From an uncultured Micrococcales bacterium (GTDB taxonomy: Bacteria; Actinomycetota; Actinomycetes; Actinomycetales; Microbacteriaceae): a stretch of 7,736 bases of DNA. Below are positions 1 through 6,188 of this stretch, in pieces. The notes below the pieces were generated by a model. The model was not told the DNA's origin, made no database searches, and saw nothing but the letters and a program-made list of their open reading frames with translations. The first letter of the stretch is position 1. Each line of letters starts with the position of its first letter. The stretch spans positions 1-7,736 of the forward strand of contig CALFOB010000064.1 of the NCBI GenBank assembly GCA_937919125.1, read 5' to 3'. A program made the position numbers and the translations under genes.

Positions 1-581
1 ATGATGAGAGAGCCGCTGAAGTTCTAGATCTAATGGAACCAGATGATGCTGCTGACCTTATGCAGAACCTACCTGGAGATCGTGCAGAAGCCATTCTTGA
101 GCTTATGGATGAAGAAGAAGCTGATGACATTCGAAGATTGATGTCCTTTGGTGAATTTACTGCTGGTGGTCTTATGACTACCGAGCCAGTTATTTGTTCT
201 TCAGAGTCAACTGTTGCTGAGGCAATGGCTTTGATTAGAAAGAAAGATGTTGCACCAGCTCTAGCTGCGTCAGTCTTTGTTACCTTGCCACCTTTTGAAA
301 CTGTTACAGGCAAGTACCTAGGAATGGTTCACTTCCAGAGACTGCTCCGTTATCCACCACACGTTCGTCTTGGAACCATTTTGGATACCGATGTTGAGCC
401 AGTAGTTGCTGACACACATATTTCTAAGATCCACAGAACAATGGCTAACTACAACCTGGTTTCCATTCCTGTTGTTGATGGTGAAAACCGCCTAATTGGT
501 GTTGTAACAGTTGATGACGTTTTGGACCACCTACTTCCAGATGACTGGAGAAGCGAAGATGGAGGTGACTCAATTGGCTAA
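1..581 (+). CDS. MgtE N-domain/CBS-pair protein without transporter domain, 5' truncated
   Basis: The frame is open from the left edge (codons start at base 3), so the gene starts outside the window and only its last 192 residues are visible. The first ~50 residues are an acidic MgtE intracellular N-type helical repeat (MEPDDAADLM, LMDEEEADDIRRLM). They are followed by the family hallmark FTAGGLMTTEPV (about residues 52-63) and two CBS motifs, the second being SIPVVDGENRLIGVVTVDDVLDHLL (about 154-178). The protein stops just after DDWR, where true MgtE channels would continue into membrane helices, so this is the soluble actinobacterial relative (Rv1232c-like). In MgtE the N and CBS domains sense Mg2+, so a regulatory metal- or nucleotide-sensing role is inferred here. 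The gene is followed directly by DUF1003 with a 23-nt overlap, which indicates co-transcription. The product type is secure; the exact function is not. Confidence 0.88.
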   Translation, partial: DERAAEVLDLMEPDDAADLMQNLPGDRAEAILELMDEEEADDIRRLMSFGEFTAGGLMTTEPVICSSESTVAEAMALIRKKDVAPALAASVFVTLPPFETVTGKYLGMVHFQRLLRYPPHVRLGTILDTDVEPVVADTHISKIHRTMANYNLVSIPVVDGENRLIGVVTVDDVLDHLLPDDWRSEDGGDSIG

Positions 582-1080
582 ATCTCGTAACCGCCTAGAT
601 ACTCCGCTTTCAACAAAGCGCAAGCCACTAGTTCCTCGCATCAACCGTGAACAGTTCGGTAGAGCTTCAGAAGCCTTTGCACGTGCCCTTGGCACCGGAG
701 GCTTCCTAATTGGCCTAACCATTTTCTGTATTGTTTGGATTCTTTGGAACTCAACAGCACCTATTGAACTAGCTTTTGACCCAAGAGTTACCAACTTCAC
801 ATTGCTAACACTTCTACTCTCACTGCAGGCTTCTTATGCTGCCCCTCTGATTCTTCTTGCTCAGAACCGTCAGGATGACAGAGACAGAGTAAAGACTGAG
901 CAGGATCGTCAGCTAGCTGAAAGAAACCTTGCAGACACCGAATACCTTGCTAGAGAAGTTGTTGCGCTGAGACTAGCTATGAGCGAAGTTGCAACCAAAG
1001 ACTTTGTCAAAGATGAACTTCGCGATGCTCTTGAAGAGATTCTTGCTGAACTCAAGAAAAACTCTAACGACTCTAAGTGA
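559..1080 (+). CDS. DUF1003 family membrane protein
   Basis: This is a 173-residue protein of unknown function. The start chosen is the ATG at 559, because GGAG at 547-550 lies 8 nt upstream. An in-frame ATG at 511 would add 16 residues read out of the preceding CBS domain. The N-terminus is basic (residues 7-30). FGRASEAFARALGTGGF leads into transmembrane helix 1 (about 48-64). A second helix (about 80-101) carries the DUF1003 signature SLQASYAAPLILLAQNRQ (88-105), followed by the charged DDRDR. The remainder (about 110-170) is a long, strongly charged helix, probably coiled coil and cytoplasmic. The gene overlaps the CBS gene upstream by 23 nt, and its TGA stop overlaps the mrp ATG by one base, so the three genes are likely translated together. 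The CBS-DUF1003-mrp order is shared with other actinobacteria such as Mycobacterium. The family assignment is firm. Confidence 0.92.
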   Translation: MEVTQLAKSRNRLDTPLSTKRKPLVPRINREQFGRASEAFARALGTGGFLIGLTIFCIVWILWNSTAPIELAFDPRVTNFTLLTLLLSLQASYAAPLILLAQNRQDDRDRVKTEQDRQLAERNLADTEYLAREVVALRLAMSEVATKDFVKDELRDALEEILAELKKNSNDSK

Positions 1081-2198
1081 TGAGTGATTTAGTAAATAGA
1101 GTCCAAGCTGCTCTCAGTTTGGTTATTGATCCAGAACTAAGAAGACCAATCACTGAACTTGATATGGTTGGTGCCGTAGAAGGCTCAGAAGATAACTTCA
1201 GTGTTGAAATCAAGCTAACCGTTAGCCACTGCCCTCAAGCTGTTCAAATAGAACAGCAAGTCACTGAGGCTCTTGCAAAAGAATTCACCTCTTCTGCGAT
1301 TCAGGTGAAGATGAGTGTTATGACTCCTGAGGAGTTAGATGCTCTAAAGGTAAAACTTCGTGATGGTCGTGAGCCTAAGTCCAACCCGTTTGCTGTTGGA
1401 ACTTCAACCAAGGTATTCCTGATTGGTTCAGGTAAAGGTGGTGTTGGTAAAAGCTCACTAACTGTGAACCTAGCTGTTGAGTTAGCTAAGCAAGGTCACG
1501 ATGTTGGTGTTCTAGATGCAGACATTTTTGGTTTCAGTATCCCTGCACAATTAGGAACCACCGATAGGCCTACTCGTCTTGATGACATGATCTTGCCTCC
1601 TATTGCTTATGGAGTGAAAGTTATTTCCATTGGGATGTTCTTACCAAGCAATGAACCAGTTGCTTGGAGGGGACCAATGCTACATAAAGCAGTTGAACAA
1701 TTCCTTACTGAAGTTCACTGGGGTTCGCTTGATTACCTATTGATTGACATGCCACCAGGAACTGGAGATGTTGCTATCTCTGTGGGACAACTACTTCCAA
1801 ATGCTAAGAGCATCGTGGTTACTACCCCTCAGGAAGCTGCTTCTTATGTTGCTCAACGTAGTGGCTCAGCAAGTCACAAGATAGGTCAAGAGATCTTCGG
1901 TGTAATCGAAAACATGAGTGGTCTAAGAATGCCTGATGGAACAACACTGGAACTCTTTGGTTCAGGTGGTGGCCAGACTGCAGCGGATGCCCTAACCGAG
2001 TTCTCAGGCACTCCAGTCTCACTTATTGGCCAGGTTCCACTAAGTGTTGAACTAAGAACTGGCTCAGATTCAGGTAACCCTGTGGTTCATACCAATCCAG
2101 AAGATCCTGCCTCTGTTGAGATAGCTAAGATTGCCAAACTCCTAATAGATTCCAAGCTTCCTTCGGCGAACCGCACCTTGAAAGTCGACATCGCCTAA
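1080..2198 (+). CDS. mrp: Mrp/NBP35-family P-loop ATPase (Fe-S cluster carrier type)
   Basis: This is a 372-residue cytoplasmic ATPase of the Mrp/ApbC family, whose members usually bind and transfer Fe-S clusters. Residues ~5-85 form an MIP18 (DUF59) domain, including DPELRRPITELDMV and the HCP motif (Cys51). The MinD-like ATPase has a deviant Walker A GSGKGGVGKSS (116-126), DADIFGFSIP (146-155) and LLIDMPPGTGD (220-230), then IENMSG (276-281) and FGSGGG (293-298). The CxxC that usually lies between these last two motifs is missing. Cys51 is the only cysteine in the whole protein. The start chosen is ATG 1080, overlapping the DUF1003 stop as TGATG; a GTG one codon upstream is also possible. 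No good Shine-Dalgarno is visible, which fits translational coupling. The family call is firm; Fe-S carriage is uncertain because the cluster-binding cysteines are absent. Confidence 0.95.
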   Translation: MSDLVNRVQAALSLVIDPELRRPITELDMVGAVEGSEDNFSVEIKLTVSHCPQAVQIEQQVTEALAKEFTSSAIQVKMSVMTPEELDALKVKLRDGREPKSNPFAVGTSTKVFLIGSGKGGVGKSSLTVNLAVELAKQGHDVGVLDADIFGFSIPAQLGTTDRPTRLDDMILPPIAYGVKVISIGMFLPSNEPVAWRGPMLHKAVEQFLTEVHWGSLDYLLIDMPPGTGDVAISVGQLLPNAKSIVVTTPQEAASYVAQRSGSASHKIGQEIFGVIENMSGLRMPDGTTLELFGSGGGQTAADALTEFSGTPVSLIGQVPLSVELRTGSDSGNPVVHTNPEDPASVEIAKIAKLLIDSKLPSANRTLKVDIA

Positions 2199-2201
2199 AC
2201 T
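2196..2201 (+). promoter_or_regulatory. candidate -10 element (TAAACT) for the dehydrogenase gene
   Basis: TAAACT fits the actinobacterial -10 core TANNNT and ends 7 nt before the ATG at 2209. It uses the mrp stop codon TAA as its first three bases. A transcript starting at the usual distance would begin at or next to the ATG and be leaderless. No convincing -35 box lies at 16-18 bp. The gene has no normally spaced Shine-Dalgarno. This is inferred from position and shared pattern with three other genes here. Confidence 0.35.
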
Positions 2202-2208
2202 TTCGGGT

Positions 2209-3729
2209 ATGACCGAAACTTACATCGAAGAGCTCATCCCTCACCTTGGATCAACTCCAACAACCGTTGGAATCATCAATCCAAACACCGGCAAGGTGTT
2301 CTATGACCTACCTCAACACAATGCCGAGCAGGTTGCCTCTGCTGTGAAGGCAGCAAGAGAAGCTCAGAAGACTTGGGGCAAGACTGACCCTAAGGTTCGA
2401 GCAAAGTTTCTCTACCGACTTCACGATTTGATTCTCAATGAACAGGATGAACTACTAGATATCGTCCAGCTAGAAACAGGAAAAGTAAGAGCACACGCAT
2501 TCGAAGAAATAGCAGGTGGACTAGGTGCTGCTCGTTATTACGCCAAGGTAGGTCCTAAAGCTCTGAAGTCTAAGAGCACTCATGCGGGTGTTCCAGTGAT
2601 TACTAAGACCTGGGTGAACCATGTTCCAGTCGGAGTTGTTGGAGTTATTACTCCATGGAACTATCCCCTAGCTCTATGCATGCTTGATGTTCTACCTGCA
2701 CTTATGGCAGGTAATGCTGTGGTTCAAAAGTCAGATAACCAAACAACTCTTACAGCTCTCAAGGCAAGACAGATGGCTATCAAGGCAGGACTAGATCCAG
2801 CACTCTGGACAGTTGTTGCAGGAGATGGAGCAACTGTTGGAAATGCACTGACCGATAGTGCTGATTACATTGCCTTCACAGGCAGTGCTGCAACTGGAAG
2901 ATTAGTTGGAGCAAGAGCAGCAGCGAGACTTATCCCTTTCAGCCTTGAACTAGGTGGCAAGAATCCTCTTATTGTGCTGCCTTCAGCAGATCTGAATGCA
3001 GCAGCAGAGGCACTTATTGGTGGAGCTTTTGGAAGTGCTGGACAACTGTGTGTCTCAATTGAGAGAGCGTATGTTCCAAACAACCTAAAGACCCAGTTCC
3101 AGGACATCTTGGCTAAGAAAGTAAATGAGCTGAAACTAGGAAGCAGCAAAGACTTCAGCATGGATATTGGAACTCTGACTGGAGCAAACCAGTTAGCTAG
3201 AGTTTCTGGTTTCATTGACGATGCAGTGAACAAAGGCGCAAAGGTTCTAGCTGGAGCAAAAGCACGTCCTGAGATTGGCCCTTACTACTACTCCCCGACT
3301 ATCGTCACTGATGTTGATGCATCAATGAACATGTTTGCCAATGAAGTGTTTGGTCCGGTTGTTGCTATCTATGGTTATGACACCATTGATGAAGCTGTTG
3401 AACTTGCTAACAACACAACAGAAGGTCTAAACGCATCTGTGATTGGAAATACTCGTGAAGCGAAGAAGGTTGCTGAACGAATTATGGCTGGAACTGTGAA
3501 CATCAATGAAGGCTTCAGAGCAACCTTTGCCAGCCTTGATACACCTATGGGTGGAATGAAGAATTCAGGTTCTGGTAGAAGAAATGGTGTTGACGGTCTG
3601 TTGAAATACACAGAGACTCAAGCCATTGGTGTTCACAAAGGATTATTGAACTTCCCTAGCCGTGGTCACCAATACAACAGAATGGCTCCGCTTCTGAACG
3701 TGCTCTCAAGAATTATGAGAAGACTCTAG
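2209..3729 (+). CDS. gabD2: NAD(P)-dependent aldehyde dehydrogenase, probable succinate-semialdehyde dehydrogenase
   Basis: This 506-residue aldehyde dehydrogenase most resembles the actinobacterial GabD2 group. That group oxidises succinic semialdehyde to succinate and links GABA or a 2-oxoglutarate shunt to the TCA cycle. Active-site features are complete: TPWNYP with Asn151, the cofactor lysine in VVQKSD (Lys174), FTGS (223-226), the general base Glu247 in LELGGKNP, the nucleophile Cys281 in GSAGQLCVS, and EVFGPV (379-384). The C-terminal MGGMKNSGSGRRNG (447-460) is also typical. The N-terminal RLHDLILNEQDELLDIVQLETGK stretch is close to my recollection of the mycobacterial GabD2. The substrate is inferred from similarity; related semialdehydes are possible. 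The gene begins 10 nt after mrp, and its stop shares the palindrome CTAG with the tatB stop on the other strand. Codon use matches its neighbours, so recent transfer is not suggested. Confidence 0.87.
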   Translation: MTETYIEELIPHLGSTPTTVGIINPNTGKVFYDLPQHNAEQVASAVKAAREAQKTWGKTDPKVRAKFLYRLHDLILNEQDELLDIVQLETGKVRAHAFEEIAGGLGAARYYAKVGPKALKSKSTHAGVPVITKTWVNHVPVGVVGVITPWNYPLALCMLDVLPALMAGNAVVQKSDNQTTLTALKARQMAIKAGLDPALWTVVAGDGATVGNALTDSADYIAFTGSAATGRLVGARAAARLIPFSLELGGKNPLIVLPSADLNAAAEALIGGAFGSAGQLCVSIERAYVPNNLKTQFQDILAKKVNELKLGSSKDFSMDIGTLTGANQLARVSGFIDDAVNKGAKVLAGAKARPEIGPYYYSPTIVTDVDASMNMFANEVFGPVVAIYGYDTIDEAVELANNTTEGLNASVIGNTREAKKVAERIMAGTVNINEGFRATFASLDTPMGGMKNSGSGRRNGVDGLLKYTETQAIGVHKGLLNFPSRGHQYNRMAPLLNVLSRIMRRL

Positions 3730-4079
3730 GTCGCTTCGTTATCAAACGGTGGTGCTTCGCCTAGGTCAAGTCTTGACTGGCTTCTAGTTTTTACCTGATT
3801 CAAATCTGCATGCTTCACAGCAGGAGTGTCATCCAGAAGAGCTTCTCTAATGATTCTTCTTGGGTCATACTGTCTTGGATCTAGCTTCTTCCAGTCCAGG
3901 TCTTCAAATCCTTCGCCTAGCTCGTCTTTCATCTGAGCTTGGGCAGAGTTAGCCATGATTCTCATCTTCTTGATGAATTGAGCAAAAGATTTGGCATAGC
4001 CAGGCAGACGCTCTGGCCCCAAAATGAATAGGGCTAGCACCAGCAAGATCATTATCTTTTCGCTGCTTAGTCCAAACAC
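3726..4079 (-). CDS. tatB: Sec-independent (twin-arginine) translocase subunit TatB
   Basis: This 117-residue protein belongs to the Tat system, which exports folded proteins across the cytoplasmic membrane; TatB binds the signal peptide with TatC. It has a short N-terminal membrane helix (about 8-20), the GPERLP hinge (21-26), an amphipathic helix (about 27-45) and a polar tail. DLDWKKLDPRQYDPRRIIREALLDD (60-84) is characteristic of actinobacterial TatB. The start is a GTG: the resulting N-terminus MFGLS is what TatB proteins normally have. TatA and TatC are not in the window, and a solitary tatB is normal in actinobacteria. In many actinobacteria it sits near sigE-rseA-htrA, which are absent here. 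The gene converges on the dehydrogenase with a 4-bp overlap of stop codons and is divergent from the methyltransferase. Confidence 0.95.
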   Translation of the reverse strand: MFGLSSEKIMILLVLALFILGPERLPGYAKSFAQFIKKMRIMANSAQAQMKDELGEGFEDLDWKKLDPRQYDPRRIIREALLDDTPAVKHADLNQVKTRSQSRLDLGEAPPFDNEAT

Positions 4080-4085
4080 CCTTTT

Positions 4086-4091
4086 AGGTTA
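4086..4091 (-). promoter_or_regulatory. candidate -10 element (TAACCT) for tatB
   Basis: On the minus strand TAACCT is followed by six bases (AAAAGG) and then the GTG start of tatB. This matches TANNNT at leaderless spacing. The AGG touching the GTG is too close to act as a normal Shine-Dalgarno. No strong -35 is seen. The same hexamer precedes dapD. Confidence 0.4.
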
Positions 4092-4127
4092 CCTGCTTGC
4101 CTACCATCTAGAAAGCCAAACCATAGA

Positions 4128-4133
4128 TATGCT
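4128..4133 (+). promoter_or_regulatory. possible -10 element (TATGCT) for the methyltransferase gene
   Basis: TATGCT (4 of 6 bases of TATAAT, and a TANNNT) ends 11 nt before the ATG at 4145, which would give a leader of about 4-5 nt. TTGCCT (4097-4102) is too far away (25 bp) to be its -35. The 65-bp region between tatB and this gene must hold both promoters, and nothing else is visible in it. This is a weak call. Confidence 0.25.
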
Positions 4134-4144
4134 CGTCTTAGACC

Positions 4145-4771
4145 ATGATTGACAAGATATCGAGCTGGAAATATACCGAGGAATTCCATCAGGAACCCGA
4201 AGTAATTGCTCGCGCTCGGGCTAGAGCAGACGAGATGGGTATTGAGTCCATTACCCCCTCTGTTGGCTCTCTGCTTGCAGTACTGGTTGCCAGCACCAAT
4301 GCCAAAGCCATAGTTGAAGTTGGCACAGGAGCAGGAGTATCTGGGCTCTGGTTGCAAACAGCTAGCACCAATTCCATCCTGGCAACCATTGATACTGAAT
4401 CCCAGCATCAAGACTTAGCTAAAACTGCTTTCGAGCAAGCTGGTATTCCTAATTCAAGACTTCGAATGATCAACGGTAAATCCAGCGAGGTTCTAGTTAA
4501 CCTTGCCGATGAGGCCTATGACCTAGTTCTACTAGATGGAGATATCGATTCTCTATTGACTCAGGTTAAGGAAAGCCTTCGCTTACTAAGAGTTGGTGGC
4601 ATTTTGGCTATTCCTCATGCTCTATGGCGAGACCGAGTCCCTGACGATGTGCTTAGAGATGACAACACTGAAGAATTCCGAACAGTATTAGATTTCATCA
4701 ACCACAGCGGGCTATTCATCACATCACTCAGCACCAGCGGTGATGGATTACTAATCGCTGCCAAGAAATAG
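4145..4771 (+). CDS. O-methyltransferase-like protein (Rv1220c type), SAM-dependent
   Basis: This 208-residue class I SAM-dependent methyltransferase fold belongs to the COMT/CCoAOMT-like family. Visible features are ITPSVGSLLAVL (36-47), the SAM-binding motif VEVGTGAGVSGLWL (57-70), the acidic ribose-binding position in TIDTE (81-85) and the strand YDLVLLDGD (125-133) with Asp131. The C-terminus DGLLIAAKK is typical of the actinobacterial Rv1220c group. Metal-dependent COMT relatives have an Asp-Asn pair after the next strand. Here that place reads IPHALWRDRVPDD (156-168), with His-Ala instead, so metal-dependent catechol-type methylation is doubtful. The substrate is unknown. The gene is transcribed alone, divergent from tatB, and ends 7 nt before the terminator hairpin. 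In mycobacteria the homologue lies near sigE and tatB, so the neighbourhood is conserved. The fold is firm; the activity is not. Confidence 0.87.
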   Translation: MIDKISSWKYTEEFHQEPEVIARARARADEMGIESITPSVGSLLAVLVASTNAKAIVEVGTGAGVSGLWLQTASTNSILATIDTESQHQDLAKTAFEQAGIPNSRLRMINGKSSEVLVNLADEAYDLVLLDGDIDSLLTQVKESLRLLRVGGILAIPHALWRDRVPDDVLRDDNTEEFRTVLDFINHSGLFITSLSTSGDGLLIAAKK

Positions 4772-4778
4772 GTAAGAA

Positions 4779-4806
4779 AAAACCACCTGATCACTCAGGT
4801 GGTTTT
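4779..4806. terminator. bidirectional intrinsic terminator between methyltransferase and DUF3117
   Basis: A perfect 12-bp stem (4779-4790 paired with 4795-4806; core AACCACCTGA / TCAGGTGGTT) encloses a 4-nt loop, TCAC. On the plus strand it is followed by a short T-rich stretch. Read on the minus strand the hairpin is followed by six T residues, so the better U-tract serves the dapE-DUF3117 direction. It lies 7 nt after the methyltransferase stop and 14 nt beyond the DUF3117 stop, so it can terminate both convergent transcripts. Confidence 0.9.
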
Positions 4807-4820
4807 ATTCAAAGACTTAT

Positions 4821-4994
4821 TTAGCGCTTCTTGATTCCAGCCAAAACCTTCTTCAACTGATCTACCTCATCATCATTAACTGAGATAACTAGTCGACCGC
4901 CACCTTCTAGAGGAATACGCAAAACTATTAATCCGCGAGCTTCGCGCTCGGCTTCCATTGGACCGTCACCGGTACGTGGCTTCATTGCTGCCAT
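4821..4994 (-). CDS. DUF3117 family conserved micro-protein (Rv1211-like)
   Basis: This is a 57-residue protein. The N-terminus MAAMKPRTGDGPMEAE and the middle RIPLEGGGRLVISV (about 26-39) match the small, highly conserved actinobacterial DUF3117 family, for which I know no established function. The rest is an acidic DDEVDQL segment and a basic C-terminus (AGIKKR). It has no signal peptide or membrane segment and is predicted cytosolic, probably a small beta-rich fold with a C-terminal helix (inference). The start is well supported: AGGAG (on the minus strand, about 5001-5005) lies 6 nt upstream of the ATG. dapE is 95 bp upstream on the same strand, so co-transcription is possible. A TTTAAT (5023-5028, minus strand) could be its own -10 box, giving a leader of about 20 nt. 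Confidence 0.93.
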   Translation of the reverse strand: MAAMKPRTGDGPMEAEREARGLIVLRIPLEGGGRLVISVNDDEVDQLKKVLAGIKKR

Positions 4995-5089
4995 TAGAGA
5001 CTCCTAGATACTTGGAACTTCTATTAAACCACGCTTTGGGGGCTTATTTTGGGCCTGTTCACAAACCACAGGTATCCATTTGATTACTT
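4995..5089. other. intergenic region between dapE and DUF3117
   Basis: This 95-bp stretch holds the DUF3117 Shine-Dalgarno and a possible -10 (TTTAAT, minus strand, 5 of 6 bases of TATAAT). It also has a 5-bp stem (CCTGT/ACAGG, 9-nt loop) with no T-tract, too weak to call a dapE terminator. No ORF or repeat is seen, so dapE transcripts may run through to the terminator at 4779-4806. Confidence 0.4.
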
Positions 5090-6166
5090 TTAAGCTGAAA
5101 GCCAATCTGAGAGGGCCTTTTCACAAGCGTAAATCTGGTCAATCTCCACACCTTCATCGTCCGCATGGGCTTTATTTGGGTCTCCTGGGCCGAAATTCAC
5201 GGCAGGGATGCCAAGGGCACTAAATCTAGCGACATCGGTCCAACCATACTTAGGGAAAGGGACTGTCCCTGTTGCAGCCACGAAAGCAGCTGCCTCAGGC
5301 AGATCTAGTCCTGGTCTAGCCCCATCAGCAAAGTCAGTTACTTCTAGCTCAAAGCCAGCAAATAGTTCTCTAAGGTGAGCTTCAGCATCGGCACTACTCT
5401 TACTTGGAGCAAAGCGATAGTTCACAGTAATCAAAGCCTCATCAGGGATAACATTGGCTGCTATTCCTGAGTTCATAAGAACTGCATTCAGGCTCTCTCG
5501 ATAAACAAGTCCATCTACTTCCACTTCCTGAGGAACATAGTCAGCCAGGATAGCCAATGGCTTGGCTGCTTTATGCAGAGCATTCTCACCCATCCAAGGA
5601 CGAGCTGAGTGTGCCTTCACACCAGAGAGCTTTATTACTGCTCTAAGGGTTCCATTGCAGCCACCCTCAACTCTTGCATTGCTAGGTTCACATAGAACAG
5701 CAAAGCTACTCTCTAGAAGTTCAGGTCTATTGCGAGCAATACGACCAAGTCCATTCAGAGCTGAGTCAACTTCTTCGTGGTCATAGAAGACCCAGGTCAC
5801 ATCCACGTTTGGGGAAACCAGTGCTGCTGCAAGCTTTAGCTGAACTGCAACACCTGCCTTCATGTCTACTGTTCCTCTGCCCCAGAGAACATGGGATCTT
5901 TCAAGATTGATGAGTTTTGTAGGAAGGTTATCGGCTACCGGCACTGTGTCGATGTGTCCTGCGATAACCACTCTCTTGTCTCTACCAAGGTTGGTTCTAG
6001 CGATGATGGCATCAGCATCACGAATAACCTCTAGATGGCTATAGGCCTTTAGGGCAGATTCAATGGCATCAGCCAGTTCCTTCTCATTACCTGAGACTGA
6101 CTCGATGTCACAGATGGCTCTGGTTAGGTCAACAACATCGCTTTTTAGATCAAGATTTACACTCAC
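5090..6166 (-). CDS. dapE: succinyl-diaminopimelate desuccinylase
   Basis: This is a 358-residue di-zinc M20-family amidohydrolase. It removes succinate from N-succinyl-LL-diaminopimelate to give LL-DAP for peptidoglycan and lysine. Metal and catalytic residues are all present: His71 and Asp73 in GHIDTVP, Asp101 in GRGTVDMKAG, Glu131 (general base) and Glu132 in DHEEVD, Glu160 in LCEPSN, and His334 in NKAHADDE. The dimerisation (lid) domain starts about SGVKAHSARP (181-190) and carries His186. GCNGTLR (169-175) and KYGWTDVARF (306-315) are typical of actinobacterial DapE. The length matches the family. The start is GTG; no other plausible in-frame start lies nearby, and the reading NLDLKSDVVDLTRAICDIESVSG is normal for DapE N-termini. 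It is divergent from dapD across 29 bp. Other M20 peptidases are less likely given the dapD context. Confidence 0.95.
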   Translation of the reverse strand: MSVNLDLKSDVVDLTRAICDIESVSGNEKELADAIESALKAYSHLEVIRDADAIIARTNLGRDKRVVIAGHIDTVPVADNLPTKLINLERSHVLWGRGTVDMKAGVAVQLKLAAALVSPNVDVTWVFYDHEEVDSALNGLGRIARNRPELLESSFAVLCEPSNARVEGGCNGTLRAVIKLSGVKAHSARPWMGENALHKAAKPLAILADYVPQEVEVDGLVYRESLNAVLMNSGIAANVIPDEALITVNYRFAPSKSSADAEAHLRELFAGFELEVTDFADGARPGLDLPEAAAFVAATGTVPFPKYGWTDVARFSALGIPAVNFGPGDPNKAHADDEGVEIDQIYACEKALSDWLSA

Positions 6167-6172
6167 CTTACG

Positions 6173-6178
6173 AGCCTA
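6173..6178 (-). promoter_or_regulatory. candidate -10 element (TAGGCT) for dapE
   Basis: On the minus strand TAGGCT is followed by CGTAAG and then the GTG start of dapE, which is leaderless spacing (6 nt). It lies only 4 bp from the candidate -10 of dapD on the other strand. No -35 match is visible, and its -35 position would fall inside the first codons of dapD. Confidence 0.35.
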
Positions 6179-6182
6179 CTTG

Positions 6183-6188
6183 TAACCT
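6183..6188 (+). promoter_or_regulatory. candidate -10 element (TAACCT) for dapD
   Basis: TAACCT ends 7 nt before the dapD ATG, placing the expected transcription start at the ATG itself. TTTACA (6156-6161) matches 5 of 6 bases of a -35 but at 21 bp, longer than usual. The GGG abutting the ATG is too close to be a Shine-Dalgarno. Confidence 0.4.

Noticed and set aside
511..558. upstream ATG for the DUF1003 gene
   Set aside because: It would read the CBS domain's end in another frame and lacks a Shine-Dalgarno; ATG 559 has GGAG at proper spacing.
2865..3233. 122-codon open frame on the minus strand
   Set aside because: It lies wholly inside the dehydrogenase gene, whose catalytic motifs run through it; the product has no recognisable features.
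4086..4094. odd palindrome AGGTTACCT upstream of tatB
   Set aside because: Nine bases is within chance and it overlaps the candidate tatB -10; no second copy was found to suggest an operator.
4067..4411. 114-codon open frame on the minus strand overlapping tatB and the methyltransferase
   Set aside because: It is antisense to the SAM-binding region of a clear methyltransferase gene and has no family resemblance or ribosome site that I can see.
5054..5074. small inverted repeat CCTGT/ACAGG after dapE
   Set aside because: A 5-bp stem with a 9-nt loop and no T-tract is too weak for a terminator or operator.
5562..6044. two plus-strand open frames of 60-74 codons
   Set aside because: Both are antisense to conserved dapE segments and are low-complexity shadow products.
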